A stretch of 64,000 nt of DNA, from the NCBI GenBank assembly GCA_902800525.1, contig CADCEV010000001.1:124001-188000 (forward strand). The letters are read 5' to 3'. This stretch comes from an uncultured Bacteroidales bacterium (GTDB lineage: Bacteria; Bacteroidota; Bacteroidia; Bacteroidales; Paludibacteraceae). Below the pieces are notes generated by a model. It was given only the letters and a program-made list of their open reading frames with translations, made no database searches and was not told the origin of the DNA. Made by a program: the position numbers and the translations under genes. This document shows, in pieces, positions 17,181 to 26,269 of the stretch (the first letter of the stretch is position 1; the number at the start of each line of letters is the position of its first letter).

Positions 17181-18593
17181 ATGAAATTATTACTTGTCAT
17201 ACTAAATATCTTCTTCGTTTCATTTCTGGATAAACCGGAAAAGAGTGCGCCGGCTTTGTCTCAACGCGCTTTGGAGCAGCGAGCCAAATGGAAAATTGCA
17301 ACCGACGAAATGGATTATCCCGTTTGCAAAATGTACATGGATAGCATCTGCCATATGGGAGCTAAACTACACCACTCCAGCCGGTGGATGAACGGAGCAA
17401 CCATGGAAATGACGGACTCGCTGGCAGACGAAGTCAGTAAATTGAAATTCGTTACTGACGTTGAAAAAACACGCGAAGATGGCACGCCCAAAAATATGAA
17501 CACAAAACGCAAAATGCCATTGTGGAAAACAAACTATCAAGATGCAACGAACTTCACAGACCAACAACTGGCGTTGTTTAACCTCACCCCGCTTCACGAA
17601 CTGGGCTTTGAAGGACAAGGCATCTTAATGGCTGTTTGTGATGGAGCATTTCAAAATGCAAATACACTCACCTGTTTTCGGCAAAACGAACTGCAAAAAG
17701 GGCATTTCGATTTCACGGATGAAAAATATGATTTTTATGGAGAAAAGGGCAGCCATGGAACGCAGTGTCTAAGTACCATTTCCGGCATGTGCGAAGGATT
17801 TAAGGGAGCTGCCACCAAGGCGCAATATTATCTGATGCGCTCTGAAGAGAATGATACCGAATCGCCTAAAGAGATGGACAACCTCGTCGTGGCGTTGGAA
17901 ACAGCGGATTCATTGGGTGTCAATGTGTTCTCTGTTTCGTTGGGCTATGCTAAGTTTGATAATGAGGATTGGACGCTCCCCAAATCAGCCTTGGATGGTG
18001 TTTCTACCCGTGTAAGCCGTGCAGCTACCATCGCCGCACGTAAAGGAATGCTGGTCTGTGTAGCTGCCGGCAACGAGGGAAGCGATTCATGGCACACTAT
18101 TAGTGTTCCGGCGGACGCTGACAGCGTGCTGACAGTGGGAGCCGTGGGAGTGGATAGTATCATTGGCGCATTCTCCAGTTTTGGACCTTCTGCCGACGGA
18201 CGGATCAAACCCGAAGTATGCGCGGTGGGGGTAAAAACAACGCTGGTTCGCTCAAGTGATGGTACAATCATTCGTAGCAACGGTACGAGTTATGCTACTC
18301 CGCTTCTGGCGGGTTTGGCGGCTTCTTTGTGGTCTGCTTTGCCGGACGAGAACGCAATGCAGATCCGCGAACGAATCATCAGTTCCGCGGACAGATATGA
18401 CAATCCCGACGAAAATCAATACGGCTATGGCATTCCGGACGCATGGAAAGCCTATAAAATGGGAGACGAACAAAGCACCGAATTATTGCAAAACATGGAG
18501 ATCGAACAACCTTCGAAAATCATTCGCGGAGAGCAGATACTTATCTTCCGTCATGGACATATCTACAACCTTGCCGGGCAACGGATAGAATAA
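17181..18593 (+). CDS. subtilisin-like serine protease (S8), exported
   Basis: The 470-residue protein has a short hydrophobic N-terminus (LLLVILNIFFVSFL), a pro-region to about 120, then the S8 triad: Asp154 in MAVCDGAF, His192 in KGSHGTQ, Ser370 in NGTSYATPLLAG; AAGNEGSD supplies the oxyanion Asn. The last residues, GHIYNLAGQRIE, resemble the short terminal YNxxGQR motif of secreted Bacteroidales proteins. It probably acts in the periplasm or outside the cell. Its stop codon lies in the T-run that ends the opposing SRP RNA gene. Confidence 0.9.
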   Translation: MKLLLVILNIFFVSFLDKPEKSAPALSQRALEQRAKWKIATDEMDYPVCKMYMDSICHMGAKLHHSSRWMNGATMEMTDSLADEVSKLKFVTDVEKTREDGTPKNMNTKRKMPLWKTNYQDATNFTDQQLALFNLTPLHELGFEGQGILMAVCDGAFQNANTLTCFRQNELQKGHFDFTDEKYDFYGEKGSHGTQCLSTISGMCEGFKGAATKAQYYLMRSEENDTESPKEMDNLVVALETADSLGVNVFSVSLGYAKFDNEDWTLPKSALDGVSTRVSRAATIAARKGMLVCVAAGNEGSDSWHTISVPADADSVLTVGAVGVDSIIGAFSSFGPSADGRIKPEVCAVGVKTTLVRSSDGTIIRSNGTSYATPLLAGLAASLWSALPDENAMQIRERIISSADRYDNPDENQYGYGIPDAWKAYKMGDEQSTELLQNMEIEQPSKIIRGEQILIFRHGHIYNLAGQRIE

Positions 18594-18594
18594 A

Positions 18595-18697
18595 AAAAGA
18601 GCAAGCTTACTACATCGCACCGCTACAACCTCCTACCCTTGCTCCGGTCAAGGCCTGGGGGAGTTCAGAGGGAGCTGGTCGTGTAGGACTTGCTCAT
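18595..18697 (-). ncRNA. ffs: signal recognition particle RNA (4.5S-like)
   Basis: Read on the minus strand, the block TGAACTCCCCCAGG followed ten bases later by GGAGCAAGGGTA reproduces the conserved symmetric and asymmetric loops of SRP domain IV. The ends GAGCAAG and CTTGCTC pair to close a roughly 97-base hairpin, followed by seven T (18592-18598) that would end transcription. A consensus promoter lies upstream. The apical loop is not the common GGAA type: CC TTGACC GG at 18644-18653. Exact ends are estimated. Confidence 0.85.
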
Positions 18698-18740
18698 ACT
18701 TATTTAACCAAATTAGATCTCTTAATTTTGAAATCGGGTG

Positions 18741-18772
18741 CAAAGGTACTACTTTTTTTTGACATATGCAAA
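18741..18772 (-). promoter_or_regulatory. promoter of the SRP RNA gene
   Basis: On the minus strand TTG (18771-18769) and TACCTTTG (18748-18741) are 20 bases apart, with the extended TTGCATATGTCAAA block. It points toward the SRP RNA, 44 bases downstream. Confidence 0.87.
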
Positions 18773-18799
18773 TTTTTTTGCAAAAAAATGACTTTTTAA

Positions 18800-20206
18800 T
18801 TGTTAGAAGACTTTATCATAGGACGCATTAAGGCGGAATTACCCTTTGAACCCAATGAGGAAAAAGAGGGGCTTTTCAAGGCGCTCGGAACCTTTATTGT
18901 CTCGCGGGATGAGCGAAAAGCCTTTATCTTGCGGGGATATGCCGGAACCGGTAAAACAAGCGTTATGAGCGCTTTAGTGCGAGCGCTGGCAGGGCTCAAA
19001 CAACCTTGCGTACTACTCGCTCCTACCGGACGTGCCGCGAAAGTGCTGAGTAAATACTCCGGCTCGCAAGCTTACACTATACATAAGAAGATCTACCGCC
19101 AAAACCAATTAGGCGTTGAAGCCTTCTCTCTCAGCGATAATCTGCATAAAAACGCGCTTTTTATTGTGGACGAGGCATCAATGCTTTCCGGTAACCGGGA
19201 TAATGGAACCTTCGGAAGCGGATGTCTTTTGGACGATTTGGTCAGATATGTCTATCATGGGCAAGGATGCAGTCTCATGCTGCTTGGCGATGATGCGCAG
19301 TTGCCGCCGGTGGGAAGCAACAACAGCCCGGCTTTGGATTCCGATTTCATGGCTACCAATTATCAATTGTCAATTTTCAATTATCAATTAAAAGACGTAG
19401 CGCGACAAGCCTTGGATAGTGGTATCTTGAGCGAGGCGACAAGAATTAGAAACCTGCTTTCTGATTTCAACGGCAGGATATCGGATCTCTCCGTGAGTCC
19501 GAATGGAAAAGACATCGTCAAACTGCCCGGTGAAGAGGTTATTGAGACCTTGGAACAGAGTTGGCATGACGTGGGAGCAGAAGACACACTCATCATTGCC
19601 AGAAGCAATAAAATGACGAACCTCTATAACGGAGGTGTACGCGCACGTGTCTTGTGGAAAGAAGATGAACTTTCCAACGGAGACCGGATAATGGTTAGCA
19701 AAAACAACTACTTCTGGACAAAAGATTACAAGGATTTGGATTTTTTGGCGAATGGCGATATGTTCGAAATTGAGCGGCTTTCCGGGCAGCATGAGATGTA
19801 CGGCTTCAATTTTGCCAAAGCCAGCCTCCGTTCGGTCGATTATAATTGGGAGATTGAAGCGTTGATCTGGCTCGACACATTGACAACCGATTCACCGGAA
19901 GCCAATTATTCCCTGCAAAAAGAACTCTTCTCACGCATTGCGGAAGATTATCAGGAAATCAGAAACAAAAAAGAACTGGTAAAAAAAATCTACGAATCGC
20001 CGTATTACAATGCCCTGCAAGTCCGTTTTGCCTATTGTGTCACATGCCATAAAGCGCAAGGCGGGCAATGGAAACATGTGTATATAGACACTGGCTTCAG
20101 CGAGGATTGGATCAGCGGTCTAACCCGAAACGAGCAGGTAGAATACCTGCGATGGCTATACACGGCTCTTACTCGTTCCACGCAGAAAATATACTTATTA
20201 CGCTAA
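18800..20206 (+). CDS. RecD/Pif1-like AAA helicase with UvrD-type C-terminus
   Basis: The 468-residue protein has Walker A GYAGTGKTSVMSAL (about 46-59), LAPTGRAAKVLSK, Walker B FIVDEASML (about 117-125), GDDAQLPPVGS, and a C-terminal VTCHKAQGGQWKHV motif (UvrD_C_2). It is a superfamily 1B DNA helicase, probably acting in repair or replication fork maintenance. The start is TTG at 18800; no ATG upstream is in frame, and the N-terminal EELPFEPN-type region looks native. Bases 19357-19390 are an AATTATC-type tandem repeat encoding NYQLSIFNYQL in the middle of the helicase core. Confidence 0.87.
   Translation: MLEDFIIGRIKAELPFEPNEEKEGLFKALGTFIVSRDERKAFILRGYAGTGKTSVMSALVRALAGLKQPCVLLAPTGRAAKVLSKYSGSQAYTIHKKIYRQNQLGVEAFSLSDNLHKNALFIVDEASMLSGNRDNGTFGSGCLLDDLVRYVYHGQGCSLMLLGDDAQLPPVGSNNSPALDSDFMATNYQLSIFNYQLKDVARQALDSGILSEATRIRNLLSDFNGRISDLSVSPNGKDIVKLPGEEVIETLEQSWHDVGAEDTLIIARSNKMTNLYNGGVRARVLWKEDELSNGDRIMVSKNNYFWTKDYKDLDFLANGDMFEIERLSGQHEMYGFNFAKASLRSVDYNWEIEALIWLDTLTTDSPEANYSLQKELFSRIAEDYQEIRNKKELVKKIYESPYYNALQVRFAYCVTCHKAQGGQWKHVYIDTGFSEDWISGLTRNEQVEYLRWLYTALTRSTQKIYLLR
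19357..19390 (+). repeat. in-gene AATTATC/AATTGTC micro-repeat
   Basis: Four to five imperfect copies of CAATTATC-like units lie in frame in the helicase gene. The same kind of word (AATTGAT units) forms the intergenic repeat upstream of asnS. Confidence 0.7.
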
Positions 20207-20230
20207 AAAACGTTGAAAATATGAATTTTA

Positions 20231-20262
20231 TTTGCATATATGCAAAATTTTTTGTATCTTTG
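20231..20262 (+). promoter_or_regulatory. promoter of the lipoprotein-OmpA pair
   Basis: TTTG at 20231-20234 and TATCTTTG at 20255-20262 have a 20-base spacer; the -33 region includes the palindrome TTTGCATATATGCAAA. The ATG of the lipoprotein gene lies 54 bases after the -7 box. Confidence 0.88.
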
Positions 20263-20316
20263 CACGCAAAATTATGTAAATAATACTAATTACAAACAAT
20301 TTAAATTTATAAAACT

Positions 20317-22182
20317 ATGATTTACAAACAACTACGCGCTGTAATTGCGATTTTTGCAGGGTGCCTGTTGATGAGTTGCCATTCGGATATTCAGCTTGGC
20401 AATCTCGATCCAACAATGGAGGCACAAATTAAAATGGCGCTACCACTTGGTACTATTCATGCCAAAGTGAGTGATTTTATCAAGTCAAATGACTCCATGA
20501 ATCTGGAAATCGGTCCCGATGGCACATATACATGGAGAATGACTTTCAATCGCGCCAGTAAGTTTGAGCACTTCGACTTGGAAGGCAAATTGCAAAATGC
20601 TAACTTCAAGGTGAACCTCTACAATCAATTAGAGGGAAAAACATTCTACAATCCGTACACTCACAAGGATGATTCCATTTTAAAATTATTAGAGGCTTCT
20701 GGCATTAACCAGATTGTTCTGCCTTATGGCTGCGAATTTAAGGATAGATTCAAATTCGACATGCCTCTGGACTTAACAGATATCAATACTGCGGGTGCGC
20801 AAAACCGTGTGGATAGTGCATACCTTCCGGCGGCAAGCTTCAATATCACGATCTCCAAAGATAACTTTGAGGGATTGGATTGGAATTGGGTTGATACGAT
20901 TAAACTGGATCTGGGCAAATACATCGTCCGTCGTAATAATCCTTCCAGCGAGATCATTCTCTTTAAGAAAGGAGATCCTGTTCCCAACTCCGAAACATTA
21001 AATTTGGCCATGGATTTGGGAGCTGTTCAGTTGAACCTCATGAAAGATCCTAATGCTGCTCCGGGAGATGATAATGTGTATAATAAGGTTACATTCCCTG
21101 TAGAAATTGTGTATGAGATTCCTCCTGGAAGTACATACAATATTAACAAGAATTCGGGTATCGAGTGCGATTTCCAGAAAAACAAACTGGAGATTGCTGC
21201 TATTTGGGGTTGGTTCAAACAAACACAAGGCCAAGAGGCTTCTGATACAATCGACATATCGAGCCAATTGGATAGTATTCCCTTCTTAAAGAACTCCAGT
21301 TTCCCGATTGCGGAACCCACAATTGACGCTACTATCAAAACCAACGCTGCCGGCGATATTAACTTGAACGGATCGCTCGCTGCATTGGATAAGGGCTCTA
21401 TCGAGCCGCGTTATGCTATGTTCAGCGGGCTGCCCTTCTTCAATTGGACATTCAAAGGAATGAATCCGGCTACCAGCAGTTTCAATGATTCTACCATTAT
21501 TCCGCTGCATTTCAGCAATCATGTTGATAGTGGTCAGATTGATATGTTGTTCTCTAAGATGCCGGAGAAATTAGCTTTCAATGTAAAATTCCAATTTGAC
21601 AAGAAAGCAACGCCGCAAATCCGTCTCGTAAACGACATGTATTTCGATATGAAAGCAACGGCTACTATTCCGTTCAAATTCAAACCGGGACTCGAGTTTA
21701 ACTTTACCGATACGATGGCGGGTGTAGCTATCTCGCAACTGCAAGTGGATTCGCTCTTGAGCGGTGTACCGGCTATTGATTCGGCGAAAGTAAACGAAGC
21801 TACGCTCGTTATGACTGTGATCGATAGTATTCCTTTGGATTTGTATGTGTCGTTCAAATGTCTCAGAGAGGACAAATCGGTCATCATGGATCCGGAAGAT
21901 AATTCGAAACCGTTCACTATCTTCCCTAAAGACACAATCTGCATTCCTACGGAACTATATAAAGAGCAGCAAAGAGAACCGATTACATGTATGCTCAACC
22001 AGGCACGCATGAATATCTTCCCGGAGGTTAAATCGATCGTTTATACCATTATTGCGAAAGCTCCGGAAGGACAATCTACGGTCATCAAGGGTAGCAATAG
22101 CCTCTACATCCAGATGGGTATTACTGCGGACTTGAATGCCTATATCAACCCGAAAGGTAATAATAACGGTAATAACAAATAA
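20317..22182 (+). CDS. large lipoprotein of unknown function
   Basis: The 621-residue protein has a lipoprotein signal: IAIFAGCLLMSC with the lipidated Cys at 21. The rest is rich in beta-forming stretches with repeated patterns of the type FDMPLDLTD, TFPVEIVYEIP and TATIPFKFKPG, suggesting several immunoglobulin- or barrel-like units. I do not recognise a named domain. It is likely to sit in the outer membrane or periplasm. It shares a promoter and is 16 bases ahead of an OmpA-type gene, so the two probably work together in the envelope. Confidence 0.8.
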   Translation: MIYKQLRAVIAIFAGCLLMSCHSDIQLGNLDPTMEAQIKMALPLGTIHAKVSDFIKSNDSMNLEIGPDGTYTWRMTFNRASKFEHFDLEGKLQNANFKVNLYNQLEGKTFYNPYTHKDDSILKLLEASGINQIVLPYGCEFKDRFKFDMPLDLTDINTAGAQNRVDSAYLPAASFNITISKDNFEGLDWNWVDTIKLDLGKYIVRRNNPSSEIILFKKGDPVPNSETLNLAMDLGAVQLNLMKDPNAAPGDDNVYNKVTFPVEIVYEIPPGSTYNINKNSGIECDFQKNKLEIAAIWGWFKQTQGQEASDTIDISSQLDSIPFLKNSSFPIAEPTIDATIKTNAAGDINLNGSLAALDKGSIEPRYAMFSGLPFFNWTFKGMNPATSSFNDSTIIPLHFSNHVDSGQIDMLFSKMPEKLAFNVKFQFDKKATPQIRLVNDMYFDMKATATIPFKFKPGLEFNFTDTMAGVAISQLQVDSLLSGVPAIDSAKVNEATLVMTVIDSIPLDLYVSFKCLREDKSVIMDPEDNSKPFTIFPKDTICIPTELYKEQQREPITCMLNQARMNIFPEVKSIVYTIIAKAPEGQSTVIKGSNSLYIQMGITADLNAYINPKGNNNGNNK

Positions 22183-22198
22183 TGAGGAGGGCTGAACA

Positions 22199-24826
22199 AT
22201 GAAAAATGTGAATAAATACATCGTGGCAGCCCTGATGGCAGCCATCACCCTTACGGCAAGCGCGCAGCAAGTGACTACCATGTATTTCTTGGAGAACACA
22301 CCGATGCGCCACACCATCAACCCGGCGTTCCAACCGGTTAGCCAGGGATACATCAACTTCACTCCGCTGGGTTGGAGTTCCATCAGTTTGGGCAATAACT
22401 CGCTGACAATGAGCGATATATTCTTGGTGGACAGAGATCCGAATAGTCCTACGTACGGCAAAACGATTACTATCCTTCACCCGAATGCGAAAGCGCAGCA
22501 GGCTAATTTCCTCAAGCAAATCAGATCGGTTACGGCTATCAATGGAGACATCACCTTGGGTTTGTTGAACTTAGGTACACGTATCAAAGACAATGGATAC
22601 CTCACCATCGGTATCAACGAGCGCATTGAGTTGGGTAACACGCTCCCGAGAGATCTCATCGCCTACCCTATGGGAGGCATTGATTTCACCGGAACAGGTT
22701 CTACTCCGTTTAACCTCATGGGACTCGGACTTGGAGGTACTATGTACACCGAGGTAAGTGGTGGTTATAGCCATAAAATCAACGATAAATGGACGGTCGG
22801 TGGTAAGTTGAAATTCCTGATGGGACATATCTACGGAAAGTTCAATAGCAAACAATTGACCATCAATGGTAGCACGAATACGATTAACCTGAACGGACAA
22901 TTGGATTTGGATTTCGCCGGACCGATCAATACGGCTTATCTCAACTCCTACATGGCGGGAAAGAACGCGCAACAAGTGATTGACGGTTTCTCCGATGGTA
23001 CGTTTGATACAAACCAATTACTGAATACCGCGAACTTTACATCTCTTATTGTTCCTTCCGGATACGGAGCGGCTATCGACCTCGGTTTTACGTTCAAACC
23101 TATTGAGCAATTGCAAATTAGTGCCGCCGTTACGGACTTAGGTTTCATCTATTGGACCAAAGGTACGCACTATGACTGTAACATGAACTCCACCTTCAAC
23201 GGTGTCGGAAACATCGATTACGGTGATCCGCAATACCGCGATGCACAGGGTAATTTTGATATCAGCAAGGTGTCTAACCAGGCTACTCAGAATCTCCAAA
23301 ACATCCTGAATGGTATTACTTTCAGCACTCCGACGAATAACGTGGGCATGGCTCGCATGATCTCTACTCGTTTGAATGTCGGATTTGATGCAAATTTCTG
23401 GGACAACCGCGTCGGTGTGGGCGTTGTTTCTGCTACTCGTTTGTATAACGCACGCCTGTATGAGGAAGTCACCTTCGGTTTCGCTTTCCGTCCGGTTAAC
23501 TGGTTCAACATTGCGGCATCATACTCGCTCCTCAATAACGGTAAATACAGCAACATCGGAGCCGGTATCGGTTTCATGCCATATGATGGTATTAACCTCA
23601 CCTTGGCTTTGGATTATATCCCGACCAGCTATGCTGCGCTGCCCAATACACAAACTTACGTCATTCCTGACAAAGCGAAAATGGTCAATGTTGCTCTCGG
23701 ATTCTCCATCTGCTGGGGTTCGAACCGTCGGGATAAAGACCATGATGGCGTTTGGGATAAAATTGACCTCTGCCCCAATACACCGCGGGGTGTACAGGTG
23801 GACTCGGTCGGTTGTCCGTTGGATGAGGACCATGATGGTGTGCCCGATTACCTCGATCATTGTTTAGGTACGCCGGCGGAAGCAAGACGCTTCGTGGATT
23901 CAACGGGCTGCATGTTGGATACCGATGGTGATGGCGTTGAGGATTATAAAGATCAATGCCCGAACACGCCGGCAGAGGCGGCTGGTAAAGTGGACAGCAT
24001 CGGTTGTCCCCTCGATAGCGATGGTGACGGTGTGCCTGATTATAAAGACGAGTGCCCCGATACACCGCAAGAAGCTTGGGGTAAAGTGGACGCTAAGGGA
24101 TGTCCGATTGATAGCGATGGAGACGGCGTTCCCGATTATCTGGACCAGTGTCCCAACACGCCGGAAGCAGCTCGTGGTTTAGTGGACGAGAAGGGATGTC
24201 CCGTGGATAGCGATGGAGATGGTGTTCCTGATTTCATGGACGAGTGCCCAAACACACCGAAAGAGGTAAACGGCAAAGTAGATCCGAAGGGATGTATACT
24301 TGATAGCGATGGTGACGGTGTGCCTGATTACAAAGATGAGTGTCCGTTCGTCATCGGTGTGCCCGAGAACAAAGGATGCCCGGAGGTGAAACGAGAAGTT
24401 CGCCAACTCCTCAATAAGGCAATGCAAGGTATCGAGTTTGAAACCGGTAAGGCTTCTATCAAATCCAAATCGTACCCGCTCCTCGACCTCATTGCTACTA
24501 TCTTCATTGATAACAGCAATTACATCGTGGAGGTACAAGGCCACACCGATAACACCGGTAAGGCTGAAATCAACAAAGAACTCTCGCAGAAACGTGCAAA
24601 TGCCGTTATGGAATACCTCATCGGTAAGGGTGTTCCGGCGGAGCGTCTCTCGGCTAAGGGATACGGAGATGAGATGCCTGTTGCGGATAACAAAACCAAG
24701 GCTGGTCGAGCTAAGAACCGCCGCGTTGAGTTCAAGATCAGCTTCGAGCAAATCAGTTATGAGACCGTTCTGGATCACGCTGATCCTGCGCCGGCTCAAA
24801 CGGATAGCACTGCTGTCGCTCAATAA
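22199..24826 (+). CDS. OmpA-family outer membrane protein with DUF5723-like barrel and TSP3 repeats
   Basis: The 875-residue protein has a signal peptide ending near TLTASAQ (residue 23), an outer-membrane barrel of DUF5723 type to about 510, seven thrombospondin type 3-like calcium-binding repeats (DSDGDGVPDYxDxCPNTP) at about 512-728, and an OmpA peptidoglycan-binding domain with VEVQGHTDNTGKAEINKELS and RAKNRRVEFKI. It should link the outer membrane to the cell wall. The upstream gene encodes a lipoprotein of the same operon; a GC-rich hairpin follows the stop codon. Confidence 0.9.
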   Translation: MKNVNKYIVAALMAAITLTASAQQVTTMYFLENTPMRHTINPAFQPVSQGYINFTPLGWSSISLGNNSLTMSDIFLVDRDPNSPTYGKTITILHPNAKAQQANFLKQIRSVTAINGDITLGLLNLGTRIKDNGYLTIGINERIELGNTLPRDLIAYPMGGIDFTGTGSTPFNLMGLGLGGTMYTEVSGGYSHKINDKWTVGGKLKFLMGHIYGKFNSKQLTINGSTNTINLNGQLDLDFAGPINTAYLNSYMAGKNAQQVIDGFSDGTFDTNQLLNTANFTSLIVPSGYGAAIDLGFTFKPIEQLQISAAVTDLGFIYWTKGTHYDCNMNSTFNGVGNIDYGDPQYRDAQGNFDISKVSNQATQNLQNILNGITFSTPTNNVGMARMISTRLNVGFDANFWDNRVGVGVVSATRLYNARLYEEVTFGFAFRPVNWFNIAASYSLLNNGKYSNIGAGIGFMPYDGINLTLALDYIPTSYAALPNTQTYVIPDKAKMVNVALGFSICWGSNRRDKDHDGVWDKIDLCPNTPRGVQVDSVGCPLDEDHDGVPDYLDHCLGTPAEARRFVDSTGCMLDTDGDGVEDYKDQCPNTPAEAAGKVDSIGCPLDSDGDGVPDYKDECPDTPQEAWGKVDAKGCPIDSDGDGVPDYLDQCPNTPEAARGLVDEKGCPVDSDGDGVPDFMDECPNTPKEVNGKVDPKGCILDSDGDGVPDYKDECPFVIGVPENKGCPEVKREVRQLLNKAMQGIEFETGKASIKSKSYPLLDLIATIFIDNSNYIVEVQGHTDNTGKAEINKELSQKRANAVMEYLIGKGVPAERLSAKGYGDEMPVADNKTKAGRAKNRRVEFKISFEQISYETVLDHADPAPAQTDSTAVAQ
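23732..24381 (+). repeat. seven in-frame TSP3-type repeats
   Basis: Seven units of about 96 bases (32 residues), the last shortened, each encode D-x-DGDGVPDY-x-DxCPxTP and end in GCP or a related triplet. DNA identity is highest among the last four units, as expected for recent unit duplication. Confidence 0.9.
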
Positions 24827-24831
24827 ATCTG

Positions 24832-24857
24832 GATGGCGGCTTTGACCGGCCGCCATC
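24832..24857 (+). terminator. hairpin after the OmpA gene
   Basis: GATGGCGGC and GCCGCCATC form a perfect nine-base stem with an eight-base loop, starting five bases after the stop codon. The following T-run is weak (interrupted by A), so termination may be partial. Confidence 0.65.
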
Positions 24858-24896
24858 TAACTATTATATTTAATAACATTAAAATTTACATTTAAT

Positions 24897-25616
24897 ATGG
24901 GACGCGCATTTGAATATCGCAAAGCAACTAAATTGAAACGTTGGGGACACATGTCCCGCACATTTACTAAACTCGGTAAAGAAATCACTATTGCTGCCCG
25001 TGAGGGTGGACCGGATCCTGATTCGAACCCTCGTCTGCGTGCATTGATCCAACAGTGTAAACGCGAGAACATGCCGAAGGACAATATCGACCGTGCTATT
25101 AAGAAAGCTACCGATAAATCCTCTGAAGGCTACAAGGAGATCAACTACGAAGGATACGGTCCACACGGTATTGCTATCTTCGTGGAGACAGCTACGGACA
25201 ACCACATGCGTACGGTGGCTAACATCCGTTCGTATTTCACCAAATTCGGCGGTACTCTCGGTACACAGGGTAGCCTCCAGTTCCTCTTTGACCGCAAGGC
25301 TTGCTTCACCGTTACAATGAAGGACGGCATCGATCTGGATGAACTCGAATTGGAGTTGATTGACTTCGGTGTAGAGGAACTCGGCGTGGACGAGGAGGAG
25401 AACACAATCGTCATTTACTCCGATTTCAACGAGGCTATCAACATGCAGAAATACCTCGAGGAGCAAGGATTCGAAATCCAATCCATCGAGTTCGTTCGTA
25501 TTCCGAACGACACCAAAGAGCTAACCGATGAGCAACGTGAGTCCGTTCAGAAACTCATCGACAAAATTGAAGAGGACGAAGACGTACAGAACGTATTCAC
25601 CAACATGGCGGAATAA
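24897..25616 (+). CDS. yebC: YebC/PmpR-family protein (TACO1-like)
   Basis: The 239-residue protein begins MGRAFEYRKATKLKRWGHMS and has the YebC core IAAREGGPDPDSNPRLRALI, NMPKDNIDRAIKKA, and YEGYGPHGIAIFVE. Family members were described as DNA-binding regulators and more recently as ribosome-associated factors that help translate proline-rich stretches. It is cytosolic. It lies 70 bases after the OmpA stop and its own promoter is not evident. Length is typical. Confidence 0.92.
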   Translation: MGRAFEYRKATKLKRWGHMSRTFTKLGKEITIAAREGGPDPDSNPRLRALIQQCKRENMPKDNIDRAIKKATDKSSEGYKEINYEGYGPHGIAIFVETATDNHMRTVANIRSYFTKFGGTLGTQGSLQFLFDRKACFTVTMKDGIDLDELELELIDFGVEELGVDEEENTIVIYSDFNEAINMQKYLEEQGFEIQSIEFVRIPNDTKELTDEQRESVQKLIDKIEEDEDVQNVFTNMAE

Positions 25617-25650
25617 ACGTGCAAAGCACAATAAACGCGAAGCAATAAAC

Positions 25651-26265
25651 ATGAAATCAATCACCGATTATTTTAAATTAACCGATCGTCAGGCTGAGCA
25701 GTTTGCTCAGCTTGACGCGCTTTATCGCGACTGGAATAGCAAAATCAACGTAATCTCGCGTAAGGATATTGATAACTTATACGAACACCATGTACTCCAC
25801 TCTCTCGCGATTGCCAAACTGCTGCCTTTTCAGCCCGGATCAACCGTCATGGATGTCGGAACAGGAGGCGGGTTCCCAGGTATTCCCTTGGCGATTATGT
25901 TTCCCGAGTGCCAATTCCTGCTCATTGATTCAATTGGAAAGAAAATCAAAGTAGCCTCAGAAGTAGCGCAAGCTTTGGGTCTCACGAACGTAGTCTGTAA
26001 GCAGGAACGTGCTGAAGAAGAGAAGCAGAAGTTTGACTTTGTCGTTAGTCGGGCGGTCATGCCCATGCCCGAACTCGTGAAGTTGGTTCGTAAGAACATC
26101 TCTAACAAACAGCGAAACGCAGTTCCGAACGGATTGGTAGTCCTCAAAGGCGGTGACTTGAAAGAAGAACTCCGCCCCTTCAAAGAGGCGGAGATCACTC
26201 CGTGCAGCCAATTCTTCAAGGGAGAATGGTTTGAAACTAAACAAGTCATCTATCTCCCCTTGTAA
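25651..26265 (+). CDS. rsmG: 16S rRNA (guanine-527-N7)-methyltransferase RsmG
   Basis: I choose ATG 25651 (MKSITDYFKLTDRQAEQFAQ), which fits the family start; the frame stays open upstream into the YebC gene but that part is not conserved-looking. The 204-residue protein has the SAM motif VMDVGTGGGFPGIPLAIMFP (about 64-83) and NVISRKDIDNLYEHHVLHSL. It methylates G527 in the 16S rRNA decoding region. It converges on the TolC-like gene with only four bases between stop codons and no clear terminator. Confidence 0.92.
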   Translation: MKSITDYFKLTDRQAEQFAQLDALYRDWNSKINVISRKDIDNLYEHHVLHSLAIAKLLPFQPGSTVMDVGTGGGFPGIPLAIMFPECQFLLIDSIGKKIKVASEVAQALGLTNVVCKQERAEEEKQKFDFVVSRAVMPMPELVKLVRKNISNKQRNAVPNGLVVLKGGDLKEELRPFKEAEITPCSQFFKGEWFETKQVIYLPL

Positions 26266-26269
26266 CATA

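Noticed and set aside
18595-18697. First read as a large terminator between the protease and the helicase.
   Set aside because: Conserved SRP domain IV words, the closing stem and a dedicated minus-strand promoter fit an RNA gene better; the T-run ends that gene.
23732-24381. Regularly spaced 96-base repeats that could suggest a repeat array such as CRISPR.
   Set aside because: They are in frame, encode TSP3 calcium-binding units, and have no unique spacers.
25528-25650. Longer N-terminus for rsmG starting inside the YebC gene.
   Set aside because: The extra 41 residues come from YebC coding sequence in another frame and a repeat-like gap; ATG 25651 matches the family start.
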